DNA of 64,000 nucleotides, from the NCBI GenBank assembly GCA_963818775.1, contig CAWFUF010000034.1, positions 62,001 to 126,000 on the forward strand, in the 5' to 3' direction. The position numbers and the translations under genes were made by a program. The notes beneath the pieces are model-generated. The model was not told where the DNA came from. It worked only from the letters and a program-made list of their open reading frames with translations, and made no database searches. Positions 26,706 through 35,472 of the stretch are shown here, one piece after another. The stretch is from JAMXLO01 sp963818775 (GTDB lineage: Bacteria; Pseudomonadota; Alphaproteobacteria; Acetobacterales; Acetobacteraceae). How positions within the stretch are numbered: the stretch's first letter is position 1; the number at the start of each line of letters is the position of its first letter.

Positions 26706-26745
26706 CGCCAGCGTGTTATGCGAGCTGCTGCTGTGGCCTGGTCCA

Positions 26746-27798
26746 TCATACGGTGGCCACCGGCGTCGCGGGCGAGCCGACCGCGCCGGGCAGGCGCAGC
26801 GGCGGCCCGGTGAACAGAAAGCGGCTGCGGTTATTGGCGCGCAGCCAGTCGGCGAGCTCGGTCAGGTAGAACATCTCGCCGAGATAGCAGCCGAGTTTGA
26901 ACAGGCAATGCGCGTGCAGCGGTAGTGTGGCGCAGACATCGTCCATACACGGCCGTGCGGGCATGCTCTCGACCGCGAAGTTGTCAGAGATCAGCGCGAC
27001 GGCGCCGCTCTCGGTCACCCATTGCTGCAGCTTCGGATCACGACCGTCGAGGCCCACGGTGCCGGCCATCAGCTTCTCGCGGTCAGGCTGCTTGTTCATC
27101 TCCAGCAGCATCTCGGCGAAACCGGTGCGGAACAGCACGAAGTCACCCTGCTCCACGATGACGTTGTCCTTGCGCATCACTTCCATCAGCTCGTCATAGC
27201 TGACGATGTGGCCGGTGCGGCCGAAATGCGCCTCCAGGTCGATCAGCACGCCTCGACCCTGCATGCAGGCTTCCGCCATGTTCTGCACGCCGAGATGCCG
27301 CGCGCCCTGCGGTTCGTCGCACGGCGTCATGTTGCCCTGCGCGTCGTAGTAGGCGGGACCGATGATGTCACGGCCGGCGCGGTAGCCATTGTAGAACACG
27401 TCCTCCGCACGGCCATCGCCATCGACGTCGAACATCTGACCGACATGCGCGAGGCTGTCCCACTGCGTCGAGTATTGCAGTGTCAGGACCACCTGGTCGT
27501 CGCAGACGATATCGGTGGCGGTCGGATCATCGCAGCGCAACGGGTAGTTCATGTTGGGTTTGTCGCCGCGCATGGTGGGTTTCAGCACCGGCGGAAAGCG
27601 GCGCGGCGAGAGGATGGCGCCGCCGGGATAGTCGAGCGGCAGCGACAGGCAGAATGTTTTTCCGACCTTCACCTCGGCGATCCCTTGCAGGACCTTTTGC
27701 GGCGTGAGGAGATTGAGGCGGCCGCGTTCATCATCGGCGCCGAAATCGCCCCAGGTTGAACCGGCGGGACGACGGGTCCAGCGTTGGTTGTCTGCCAT
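26746..27798 (-). CDS. Cyclase-family (kynurenine-formamidase-like) hydrolase
   Basis: 350 residues of the 'cyclase' superfamily long form. The metal-binding region reads STQWDSLAHVGQMFD, with Gln where the HxGTHxD consensus has the second His, followed by FYNGY. GVLIDLEAHFG and the C-terminal LPLHAHCLFKLGCYLGEMFY are also typical. Long-form members often have the Gln substitution. Enzyme activity is not predictable; relatives hydrolyse formamide or lactone-like bonds. The C-terminus AVGSPATPVATV is tail-like. Confidence 0.82.
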   Translation of the reverse strand: MADNQRWTRRPAGSTWGDFGADDERGRLNLLTPQKVLQGIAEVKVGKTFCLSLPLDYPGGAILSPRRFPPVLKPTMRGDKPNMNYPLRCDDPTATDIVCDDQVVLTLQYSTQWDSLAHVGQMFDVDGDGRAEDVFYNGYRAGRDIIGPAYYDAQGNMTPCDEPQGARHLGVQNMAEACMQGRGVLIDLEAHFGRTGHIVSYDELMEVMRKDNVIVEQGDFVLFRTGFAEMLLEMNKQPDREKLMAGTVGLDGRDPKLQQWVTESGAVALISDNFAVESMPARPCMDDVCATLPLHAHCLFKLGCYLGEMFYLTELADWLRANNRSRFLFTGPPLRLPGAVGSPATPVATV

Positions 27799-27845
27799 GT
27801 GCGTTTCCTTCCGGTTGTCTCACCGGACGGTGCGGCGATACGGCG

Positions 27846-30083
27846 TTATTGTCGAGCCGGGTCGCCGCCAGCACGGCGCAGCAGGTTCTCGTAATACGGC
27901 AGATCCCGAGCGAGCCGTGGGTCATCCGAGAAGCGGGCGATGGCGGCGCGGACCAGCGTCAGCGCCCGCTCCGCGAGCGGACGCGCTTCCTTGGATTTTT
28001 GTTCCTGTATCAGAATATCAGCGACGCGTCCGAGACTGATCGACCGGTCGCGCTGCCAGTCCGTGTTGCCGGCATCGCGCGCCGCCAGCGTCTCCGCGAT
28101 CTCAAGGTCCTTGCGAAACGCGCTCAGCGCGCCCGGCAGATCGCCCTGCGCCACCAGCACATCGCCGATCTTCTCGTGGCTGACCGACAGGTCGCGCTGC
28201 CAGCCCATGTTGCCGGCATCGCGCGCCGCCAGCGTCTCCATGATCCCGAGGCCCGTGCGATACGCCGCCAGCGCGCCCGGCAGATCGCCCTGCGCCACCA
28301 GCACATTGCCGATCTTCTCCTGGCTGACCGACAGGTCGCGCTGCCACTGCGTGTTGCCGGCATCGCGCGCCGCCAGCGTCTCCATAATCCCGAGGCCCGT
28401 GCGATACGCCGCCAGCGCGCCCGGCAGATCGCCCTGCGCCACCAGCACATTGCCGATCTTCTCCTGGCTGACCGACAGGTCGCGCTGCCACTGCGTGTTG
28501 CCGGCGTCGCGCGCCGCCAGCGGCTCCATGATCGCGAGGCCCGTGTGATACGCCGCCAGCGCGCCCGGCAGATCACCCTGCGCCACCAGAACATCGCCGA
28601 GCTTGACATTGCTGATGCACAGGTCGCGCTGCCACAACGTGTTGCTGGCGTCGCGCGCCGCCAGCGGCTCCATGATCGCGAGGCCCGTGTGATACGCCGC
28701 CAGCGCGCCCGGCAGATCACCCTGCGCCACCAGAACATCGCCGATGTTCACTTGGCTCACATACAGATCGCGCTGCCACTGCGTGTTGTCGGCATCGCGC
28801 GAAGCCAGCGTGTCCCTGATCGCGAGGCACGTGCGGTACGCCGCCAGCGCGCCCACCAGGTCGCCCTGCGCCTCCAGCACATTGCCGATCTTGTTGTGGC
28901 TGGTCGACAGGTCGCGCTGGTCGCCGTTGCGATCTGCCGCCGCCTGAGCCGATAAGAAACAGTCGAGGGCGTTGGCCAGCGATCCGGTGGTGAGCCACTC
29001 CTCGCCGAGTTCGATCCACGGCCACATATCGTCAGGCGCAAGCCGGGTGATTTCGCCAAAAGTCACCATCGCCGCAGCATGGTCGAACGCCAGGCGCTCG
29101 ATCGCCCCACGCTCCTTCAGCAGCGGCAGCAGTCGCGCGCGACGCGCCGCCTCTTCCTCGTCGATCTTCGCCTGCAGCACGCTGCGCGCTCCGGCGACGT
29201 CAAGCGCACCGATCTTGTCCCGCGCCGCACCGATCACCGCATCAACATCCAAGCCTTCGTCTGAAGGCCGGACCTGCTCCGCCCCGCGCGCCCGCGCGGC
29301 CTCGACGAACTGAAGCAGGCGCTCCGGATACTCCGAAATCGGCACGTCAGCGGCGCCGATCATATCGAGGATCGGCTGCAACCGGGCGGCTGGAACCTTC
29401 TCGCGCTCCGCGACACGCCTGACTTCCGCCAACGCGTCTAGATAGCGCCGAATGACCGTTCCGGGGACAACGAACGCCTCGTGGATCGGGCTTTCGCCGG
29501 ACCGCTTGCCGGTCTCCGACAGGCTGATGATCCCGGCCAGTTGCTCGCCCGCGTCAAGGAACACGGGCGAGCCGCTCGAACCGCGATCCGTCCAATAGCC
29601 TTGCTGGCTCGCGCCGGTGAACTGGCGACGCCGATCACTGCGCAACGTGCTGGCGATCACACCAGGCACGTTGACCTCCTGCAACAGCGAGGGATTTGCT
29701 GCATCGCGTCCCGGCAGCCCGGCATAAACGTAACTGTCGCCGGTCTCGTACCGCTCCAGGCTGGCCGGGCTCACCGGGGTCACGCCATCGGGGATCGCGT
29801 CGGGCTGCAGCAGCACCAGATCCGGCTCCGGTCCGTTCGGTTCCGCGCGGCAAGGATCCGCCAGCGACACACCGCTCGTCACATGCGCGCCATCCTGCCA
29901 CGCATGGGCGTACTCGACCTCTGCTCGCTTCTCGCCTTCCCCCGCGTCGTCGGACGACGCCGTCGCCGCCAACCAGACGTGCCGGCACGTCGCAATGCAA
30001 TCCCCGCTCAGCACCACACCGCAGCCAACGAACGCCTTCGTCGGTCTTGTCCGATGGATGTATACCAGCGACGTTTCGACCAT
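27846..30083 (-). CDS. Trypsin-like serine protease fused to a TPR array
   Basis: 745 residues. A trypsin-fold protease at 1-205 has His35 (ATCRHVW), Asp88 (PDLVLLQ) and Ser170 (RGSSGSPVF), so the triad looks complete; there is no signal peptide, so it acts in the cytoplasm. After a helical linker (about 206-380) come about seven TPR units of 48 residues (NTQWQRDL.VS..KIGNVLVAQGDLPGALAAYRTGL), followed by a short tail. The start codon is 18 bp from that of the divergent Trypco1 gene. Trypsin domains joined to TPR or effector-associated repeats and paired with Trypco proteins are known from bacterial conflict (immune-like) systems. That context sets the functional guess: a sensor or effector protease. 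Confidence 0.88.
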   Translation of the reverse strand: MVETSLVYIHRTRPTKAFVGCGVVLSGDCIATCRHVWLAATASSDDAGEGEKRAEVEYAHAWQDGAHVTSGVSLADPCRAEPNGPEPDLVLLQPDAIPDGVTPVSPASLERYETGDSYVYAGLPGRDAANPSLLQEVNVPGVIASTLRSDRRRQFTGASQQGYWTDRGSSGSPVFLDAGEQLAGIISLSETGKRSGESPIHEAFVVPGTVIRRYLDALAEVRRVAEREKVPAARLQPILDMIGAADVPISEYPERLLQFVEAARARGAEQVRPSDEGLDVDAVIGAARDKIGALDVAGARSVLQAKIDEEEAARRARLLPLLKERGAIERLAFDHAAAMVTFGEITRLAPDDMWPWIELGEEWLTTGSLANALDCFLSAQAAADRNGDQRDLSTSHNKIGNVLEAQGDLVGALAAYRTCLAIRDTLASRDADNTQWQRDLYVSQVNIGDVLVAQGDLPGALAAYHTGLAIMEPLAARDASNTLWQRDLCISNVKLGDVLVAQGDLPGALAAYHTGLAIMEPLAARDAGNTQWQRDLSVSQEKIGNVLVAQGDLPGALAAYRTGLGIMETLAARDAGNTQWQRDLSVSQEKIGNVLVAQGDLPGALAAYRTGLGIMETLAARDAGNMGWQRDLSVSHEKIGDVLVAQGDLPGALSAFRKDLEIAETLAARDAGNTDWQRDRSISLGRVADILIQEQKSKEARPLAERALTLVRAAIARFSDDPRLARDLPYYENLLRRAGGDPARQ
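27936..28943 (-). repeat. Seven-unit 144-bp tandem TPR repeat
   Basis: Units of 48 codons start at about residues 381, 429, 477, 525, 573, 621 and 669. Two adjacent units (525-620) are nearly identical at protein level and, on the DNA, share long runs such as 28260-28340 and 28404-28484. The outer units are more diverged. This is typical of a repeat domain grown by recent unequal exchange. Confidence 0.9.
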
Positions 30084-30101
30084 GACGCGCAGGAGATCAT
30101 G

Positions 30102-30419
30102 ATGCCCGCACCGATGGTAGTGGAATTCGCCAGTGGCAACAAAGTCATCCTCGGCCGCAGCGTTGCCGTCACCGGCCTCTCCGAGGTCTCGCTCATCGGC
30201 GATGTCGCCAAAGCCACAGCCGATGGCTTCAAGTCAGCCTTGGGCACCCTCGGTGATCTCGTCGCGATGATGGAGGAAAAGATCGGGCGCATGCCGCATC
30301 GGCCCGAGAAGGTTGAGATGGAATTCCGTGCCTCCATCAGCGGCGAATGCGACCTGTGGATCGTGTCGGGCGACGGCGAGGCGGAATTCAAGGTGACGCT
30401 GACCTGGGGCAAGGAGTAG
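30102..30419 (+). CDS. Trypco1 (trypsin-co-occurring domain 1) protein
   Basis: 105 residues from ATG 30102, placed 6 bp after AGGAG (30091-30095); an ATG three bases earlier adds one Met. The sequence matches the Trypco1/CU044_2847 family: N-terminal beta strands (MVVEFASGNKVILG), a central helix (ALGTLGDLVAMMEEKIGRM), then RPEKVEMEFRASIS...EAEFKVTLTW, which is the family's closing signature. Family members are repeatedly encoded beside trypsin-like proteases of conflict systems, and here the protease gene is directly divergent. The role is probably to regulate or present targets to the protease (inference). Confidence 0.88.
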   Translation: MPAPMVVEFASGNKVILGRSVAVTGLSEVSLIGDVAKATADGFKSALGTLGDLVAMMEEKIGRMPHRPEKVEMEFRASISGECDLWIVSGDGEAEFKVTLTWGKE

Positions 30420-30426
30420 CAGCGGC

Positions 30427-30651
30427 ATGCCGTTCCCGATGCATGTTACCGTGCTTCGCCCAATGACGCTGAGCGCGATGCTTGCAGCGCCGCTCGTCTA
30501 CGCCGGTGAACCACCCCAGCCCGATCGACCCGTCGGTGCTGCCGCCCTAGACTAGGCCGCGGCCAACGTTGCGTCCCCAGCCCAGTTCGACAGCACGATC
30601 GCCAGAGTGAACGAGCTCGCGGATGGCTGGGCGTGGTTCGCCCGACGCTAG
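30427..30651 (+). pseudogene. 74-codon frame with an internal TAG, possibly a decayed small secreted protein
   Basis: From ATG 30427 the frame encodes a short hydrophobic segment (MTLSAMLAAPLVYAG, signal-like) and then meets TAG at 30553-30555. It continues in frame to another TAG at 30649-30651, the second part reading FDSTIARVNELADGWAWFARR. It may be a broken gene or two unrelated short frames. It is collinear with and directly behind the Trypco1 gene. Confidence 0.35.
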
Positions 30652-30653
30652 GG

Positions 30654-31538
30654 TCAGGCGGCCTGCGCCACCGTCATCGCATCCCCAGTGACCGTGGTGC
30701 GTCGCATGTCGCGCACCTGCGTTTCATCGAACCGGGTCACGCGGTGCATGGTCTGACGGTTGTCCCACATCACCAGGTCCCACTGGCACCATTTGTGCGA
30801 ATACACGAACCGAGGCTGCGTCGCGTGCTCCACGAGGTCGCGCAGGAAGGCGCGCGCCTCCGGCACCGGCCAGCCGACGATGGCGCCAGCATGAGCCGAC
30901 AGGAACAGCGACCTGCGCCCGCTCACCGGATGCGTGCGCACCAGGCGCTGCCGCACCGGCCGGAACATCTCCCGTTCTGCATCGCTCAACTCACTGAAGC
31001 CGAGGGCGCCGCGCGAGAACATCAGCGAATGTTCGCAGATCAAGTCTTCGATCTCGGCCCTCGTCGCGGCGTCCAGCGCATCATATGCGGCGCGCATGTC
31101 AGCAAATTCAGTGTGCCCTCCCCGCTCGACGACGATACGGCCGGACAGCAGCGAGTACTTCGCCGGCATCGCGCGGTACGAGCTGTCGGAGTGCCACAGC
31201 CGGTTGCCGAGATTGAACATCCGGCGGCGATCGTCACGCCCGAGCGGTTTCTGGTCCTTGTCGAGATTGGACGCATCCTGCATGTCGAGCGGCAGCCGGC
31301 GCTCGGCCGCGGTTGCAATATGGCCGCCGGGAGAGGACTTGAGCGAACCAAAGTTGCGGGTAAATGCGCGTTGTTCATCGTCGGTCAGGCGGTGATCGTG
31401 GAACACCAGTACGGCGTAGCGGTCCATGCCGGCCTCGATCGCGTCGACTTCATCACGCGACAGAGGCCGCGTGATGTCCACACCGGACACCTCGCCGGCG
31501 AACTCGGGATTGAGCGGGCGAATGCTGAGTGTCATCAT
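30654..31538 (-). CDS. TauD/TfdA-family Fe(II)/2-oxoglutarate dioxygenase (copy A)
   Basis: 294 residues. The 2-His-1-Asp iron facial triad is visible: WHSDSS (His, Asp) and the distal His in WDNRQTMHR, near the 2-oxoglutarate-binding Arg. GGHTEFADMRAAYDAL is the family's conserved segment. Members hydroxylate sulfonates, phenoxyacids or other small acids; the substrate is open. A paralogue of the gene at 32004, with a DUF2147 gene between them on the other strand. The first two codons are both ATG. Confidence 0.88.
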   Translation of the reverse strand: MMTLSIRPLNPEFAGEVSGVDITRPLSRDEVDAIEAGMDRYAVLVFHDHRLTDDEQRAFTRNFGSLKSSPGGHIATAAERRLPLDMQDASNLDKDQKPLGRDDRRRMFNLGNRLWHSDSSYRAMPAKYSLLSGRIVVERGGHTEFADMRAAYDALDAATRAEIEDLICEHSLMFSRGALGFSELSDAEREMFRPVRQRLVRTHPVSGRRSLFLSAHAGAIVGWPVPEARAFLRDLVEHATQPRFVYSHKWCQWDLVMWDNRQTMHRVTRFDETQVRDMRRTTVTGDAMTVAQAA

Positions 31539-31573
31539 GAAGATTCCTGTTCGACGGACACGACCATAATATC

Positions 31574-31993
31574 ATGTGGCGCTTTGCGATATTGCTGCTT
31601 GCCGTTCTCGCCTCGATGCACTGTTCCACGGCCAGTGCACAGACCGCTGTCCCGGACGGCACCTGGCTGGTCGGCCAGCGCGTCGCGTTCGACATATTTG
31701 CGTGCAAGGATAGTCTGTGCGGCCGGATCGTATGGTTGCGCAATCCGGCGCTGCGCACCGCCGAGATGTGCGGTCGAACCATCATCTGGGGTCTCAACCA
31801 GGACGGTCCGTCGCAATGGAGCGGCGGCTGGTTCTTCGACCCCGATAATGGCACCACCTATAACGTATCGGCCCAGGTGGAGAACCGCGACCTCATTTCC
31901 GCGCGCATCTACAAAGGCATCTCACTGTTCGGCCGCACTGAAATCCTGACCCGCATCACAGCCCGCAGTCTGTCGGGCTGGTGCGGAACGTAG
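31574..31993 (+). CDS. DUF2147 secreted protein
   Basis: 139 residues with an N-terminal signal peptide (FAILLLAVLASMHCSTASAQ) and the DUF2147 pattern: GTWLVGQ..., CKDSLCGRIVWL, GLNQDGPSQWSGGWFFDPDNGTTYNVSA, then FGRTEILTR. It is periplasmic or secreted, of unknown function. It lies between two leftward TauD genes, so probably not co-transcribed with either. Confidence 0.8.
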   Translation: MWRFAILLLAVLASMHCSTASAQTAVPDGTWLVGQRVAFDIFACKDSLCGRIVWLRNPALRTAEMCGRTIIWGLNQDGPSQWSGGWFFDPDNGTTYNVSAQVENRDLISARIYKGISLFGRTEILTRITARSLSGWCGT

Positions 31994-32003
31994 CAGCAAA
32001 GCG

Positions 32004-32900
32004 TCAGGCGGCCCGGGCCTGCTCGACGATCAGGCCGGTGCCCTTGATCGAGGTACGGCGCAGGTCGCGCACCTCCTTCATATCATCGAAGCGGCGCGCG
32101 CGGTGCATCACCGTACGGTTGTCCCACATCACCAGGTCATTCACCCGCCACTCGTGCGCATAGACGAACGTGCGCTGCGTGGCGTGCTCCATCAGATCAC
32201 GGATGAAGGCGCGCGCCTCAGGCACCGGCCAGCCGACGATCCCGCCGATATGCGATGAAAGATACAGCGACTTCCGACCGCTCACCGGATGCGTGATCAC
32301 CAGCCGATGCTGAACGGGGCGTAGCCGTTCCTCGTTGCCGGCGGCGTAGTCGGCAAAGCCGATCTGCTCGCGCGAAAAGACGATCGAGTGTTCGGTGACC
32401 ACGTCCTCGACCTCGGCCTTGGTCGCATCGTCCAGCGCGTCGTAGGCGGCGCGCATATCGGCGAACTCGGTGTTGCCGCCCTTGCCCGGGATCACACGGC
32501 CGTGCAGCAGCGTATAGCCGGCCCCCACCGCACGGAACGACGCATCTGAGTGCCACAGGCGGTTGGCCAGTGCGTACATCCTGCTGCGATCGTCGCGCGC
32601 GCGAAGCTGGTTGCGCGCGGTGAGGTTGGAAATGTCGCCGAGCTCCAGCCGGTCGCCGAGACGGCGGTCCTCAGGCTTGGCCATCTGTCCGGCCAGCGTC
32701 ACCTCCAACTCGCCGAAATTGCGACTGAACTCGAGCTGCTGGTCGTCGGTGAGCGGCTGGTCTCGGAATATCAGGACGGCATAGCGGTCCATGCCGGCTT
32801 CGATGGCGGCGACCTCGTCCCGGATCAGCGGCTGCGCGATATCGATGCCGGAGACCTCGCCCGCGAACACCGGATGGACCGGATCGATGCTGATGCCCAT
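32004..32900 (-). CDS. TauD/TfdA-family dioxygenase (copy B)
   Basis: 298 residues, clearly paralogous to the gene at 30654 (RPVQHRL, GGIVGWPVPEARAFIRDL, VMWDNRTVMHRARRF). The iron ligands WHSDAS and the distal His in NRTVMHR are intact. Divergence between the copies at the substrate-facing segments suggests different substrates. Confidence 0.88.
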   Translation of the reverse strand: MGISIDPVHPVFAGEVSGIDIAQPLIRDEVAAIEAGMDRYAVLIFRDQPLTDDQQLEFSRNFGELEVTLAGQMAKPEDRRLGDRLELGDISNLTARNQLRARDDRSRMYALANRLWHSDASFRAVGAGYTLLHGRVIPGKGGNTEFADMRAAYDALDDATKAEVEDVVTEHSIVFSREQIGFADYAAGNEERLRPVQHRLVITHPVSGRKSLYLSSHIGGIVGWPVPEARAFIRDLMEHATQRTFVYAHEWRVNDLVMWDNRTVMHRARRFDDMKEVRDLRRTSIKGTGLIVEQARAA

Positions 32901-32947
32901 TACGGAACGCTCCTACTTGAATCCTGCGGGCATTATAGATGCCGGCG

Positions 32948-34318
32948 TCAGGCCCGCAAATCGGCTTCGAAGCGATCGCGCCACGCATCCAGGCTGTTGC
33001 GCCGCATCACCGCCATCATGGCGACATGCCGGTCGCGCCGCTCATCGCGCCCCATCGCAAGGGCGCGATCGAGCGCCGCCGCTACCCCAACCTCATCGTA
33101 CGGATTGACGATCATCGCTGCATCCAATTCCCGGGCCGCGCCGGCGAACTGCGACAGCACCAGGACACCTGGATTGTCTGGATCCTGCGCAGCGACATAC
33201 TCCTTCGCCACGAGGTTCATCCCATCCCGCAGCGGCGTCACCAGTCCCACCTGCGCCTCGGCATAGAGCGGCATCAGAGCACTGCGCGCGAATCCTCGGT
33301 TCAGATAGCGCAGCGGCATCCAGTCCACTTCGGCGAAGCGCCCGTTGATGCGGCCGGCCTCCGCTTCCAGCTCGCGGCGGATCTCGCGGTACGTCTCTAT
33401 GTCGCCGCGCGATGGCGGTGCGATCTGCATGAACACCACGTTGCCCTGGCGCTGCGGAAACCGCTCGAGGAACTGCTCGAACGCGATGAACCGCGGGCGC
33501 AGTCCCTTGGAATAGTCCAACCGATCGACACTCAGGATCAGTGACCGCCCAAGCAGGCTGGCGCGCAGCCGCGACGCATAATGCTGATTGGCCGGCGCCT
33601 CTGCCTCGTGTCGCACTTCGTCGACATGCACACCGATCGGATACACCCCGGTCTTCACGGTGCGGTCGAACGCCTTCAGCCATCCGCCATCCGGCGCGCT
33701 GCCACCTGCGTGTCGCAAAACATAATCGGCGAACGCGCTGCGATCATCCTCTGTCTGGAAGCCGACAAGGTCGAACTGACACATCGCGCGGATCAGCTCT
33801 GCGTGCACCGGATCGGTCATGAAGACCGAAGGCGCCGGAAATGGCGTGTGCAGGAACAAGCCCATGCGGTTGCGCAGCCCCGCTTCGCGCAGGGCATCCG
33901 CCAGGCAAAGCAGGTGATAGTCGTGCACCCAGATCAGATCATCCGGCTGCACCAGACGAGCGAGCGCCCGGGCGAACAGCGCGTTCACCCGTCGATATCC
34001 TGCGAACTCCGCCCGATCGAAATGCGCATGGCCGACCTGATAGTGCAGCGTCGGCCACAGCGTACCGTTGGCGAAGCCACGGTAGAACTCGTCGTAGTCG
34101 CGCCGGCAGAGATCGACAGTGTAGAGCGTGATCGATCCGACCGTTCGCTCGACATGCGCGGCAGCAACGGCATCGTCAGTGATTTCGCCGCTCCAGCCGA
34201 ACCAGATGCCGCCCTGCTGCTTCAGCGCATCCAGCACGCCGGCCGCCAGTCCACCCGCGGTCGGTTCACCTTCCGTGATCGGCGCCACCCGATTGGAGAC
34301 GACGACAAGCCGGGACAT
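32948..34318 (-). CDS. otsA: Trehalose-6-phosphate synthase
   Basis: 456 residues of GT20. N-terminal SRLVVVSNRVAPI is followed by TAGGLAAGVLDAL; WVHDYHLL and GLFLHTPFPAPSVF lie in the sugar-nucleotide region; MNLVAKEYVA, LVLSQFAGAA and NPYDEVGVAAAL are the late motifs. It condenses UDP-glucose and glucose-6-phosphate in the cytoplasm, for osmotic or desiccation protection. No otsB (phosphatase) gene is beside it, so the second step must be encoded elsewhere. Confidence 0.93.
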   Translation of the reverse strand: MSRLVVVSNRVAPITEGEPTAGGLAAGVLDALKQQGGIWFGWSGEITDDAVAAAHVERTVGSITLYTVDLCRRDYDEFYRGFANGTLWPTLHYQVGHAHFDRAEFAGYRRVNALFARALARLVQPDDLIWVHDYHLLCLADALREAGLRNRMGLFLHTPFPAPSVFMTDPVHAELIRAMCQFDLVGFQTEDDRSAFADYVLRHAGGSAPDGGWLKAFDRTVKTGVYPIGVHVDEVRHEAEAPANQHYASRLRASLLGRSLILSVDRLDYSKGLRPRFIAFEQFLERFPQRQGNVVFMQIAPPSRGDIETYREIRRELEAEAGRINGRFAEVDWMPLRYLNRGFARSALMPLYAEAQVGLVTPLRDGMNLVAKEYVAAQDPDNPGVLVLSQFAGAARELDAAMIVNPYDEVGVAAALDRALAMGRDERRDRHVAMMAVMRRNSLDAWRDRFEADLRA

Positions 34319-34388
34319 CCTGCATGGCCTCGATGATGCGAGCGGATCAGGCCACAGCAGTGTGTCCGATACGTGGCAGAAACCTTGC

Positions 34389-35465
34389 CTACTTGATGTG
34401 GTTGATCTGGTTCTCGCTCAGTGCGCGTATGCAGTTGGGCAGCGGAATGAAGCCGACTGGGCTGAGATATTGCTCGGCGTTGCCACCGTCTATCGAGACC
34501 GCCCAGAGCAGGAAGCGGCGCAACGCCGCGGCAGTCTCGGGATTGGCCTGCCCGATGGAAACCACCGCGTACTCGTAGTTGACCAATGGATATGAGTCAT
34601 CGCCTGGCGCGAACACCAGGCTCAGACGCTCGTCGGCCGGCGTGCGAGGGTCGAGCACCGAGGCTGCGGCACTGATGGTTTCGGCATTCGGGAGAACAAA
34701 CTTGCCACTCTGATTCCCGAGTGGCGCAGTGCCCAACCCGGCCTTCGCGATCGCGTCGTGGTAGCTGACGCCGGCATAGCCGACCGAATACGGGGTCGCG
34801 GCCAGCGCCTGCACCATGCCCTCATTGCCGCTGGCGGTTCTTTCTCCAGCTACCCCGGGCCAGGCGATGCTGGTGCCGTAACCGATGCGGTTCTCCCAAC
34901 TCTGGGTTGAGAAATCGAGGAATTGCGTAAAGATGAAGGTATCGCCCGCGGCATCCGATCGGCGGATCGGCACGATCGGCTGGTGCGGCAGTTCGACATG
35001 AGGATTCAGTTCGGCAATCGGTGCCGCGTCCCATTCCTTGATGCGGCCGTCACAAATGCTGGCGAGCGTCGGGCCATCCAGTTTCAGTCCGGCATCGTTC
35101 AGGCCCGGAACGTTGTAGTTGACCGTCTGCGCGGAGATGGCGAGGGGAATATTGACGATACCGGTGTTCTGCTCGGCCTGTTCGTCCGACATGTAGGCAT
35201 CCGACGCACCGATATGCGCGTCGCCGGAGATGGCGGCGGCAATGCCGGTGCCCGAACCGGTGGCGGCGGCGGTGATCGTGATGCCGGGCACAAGGCGCGT
35301 GTAGTCGGGGATCCAGCGCTGAAAAAGCGGATAGAGCAGCGTGGAACCGGTTTCGTTCAGTGTTGGTCCCTCGGCCCACGCCGACAGCGAGACCAGTGCC
35401 AGCGAAAGCGATGCGGCAATCAGGCTGCGCCGGAACCACCGGCCGAGGTCAGTGCGTCTCGTCAT
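34389..35465 (-). CDS. pstS: Phosphate ABC transporter substrate-binding protein (PstS)
   Basis: 358 residues. The signal peptide (SLIAASLSLALVSLSAWA) precedes NETGSTLLYPLFQRW and TAAATGSGTGIAAAISGDAHIGASDA, the phosphate-binding fold's first half. RRSDAAGDTFIFTQFL and TASGNEGMVQALAATPYSVGY follow. It resembles the PstS of the high-affinity phosphate importer, but pstCAB/phoU are not adjacent, so this copy is isolated. It could serve another small oxyanion. The MFS pseudogene lies directly upstream in the same direction. Confidence 0.88.
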   Translation of the reverse strand: MTRRTDLGRWFRRSLIAASLSLALVSLSAWAEGPTLNETGSTLLYPLFQRWIPDYTRLVPGITITAAATGSGTGIAAAISGDAHIGASDAYMSDEQAEQNTGIVNIPLAISAQTVNYNVPGLNDAGLKLDGPTLASICDGRIKEWDAAPIAELNPHVELPHQPIVPIRRSDAAGDTFIFTQFLDFSTQSWENRIGYGTSIAWPGVAGERTASGNEGMVQALAATPYSVGYAGVSYHDAIAKAGLGTAPLGNQSGKFVLPNAETISAAASVLDPRTPADERLSLVFAPGDDSYPLVNYEYAVVSIGQANPETAAALRRFLLWAVSIDGGNAEQYLSPVGFIPLPNCIRALSENQINHIK

Positions 35466-35472
35466 GGCGGTG

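Noticed and set aside
27936..28943. CRISPR-like array
   Set aside because: The 144-bp period is inside an open reading frame and encodes 48-residue TPR units, with no constant repeat/variable spacer pattern.
34389..35465. Complete pst phosphate import operon
   Set aside because: Only the binding-protein gene is present; neighbours are otsA and a decayed MFS gene.
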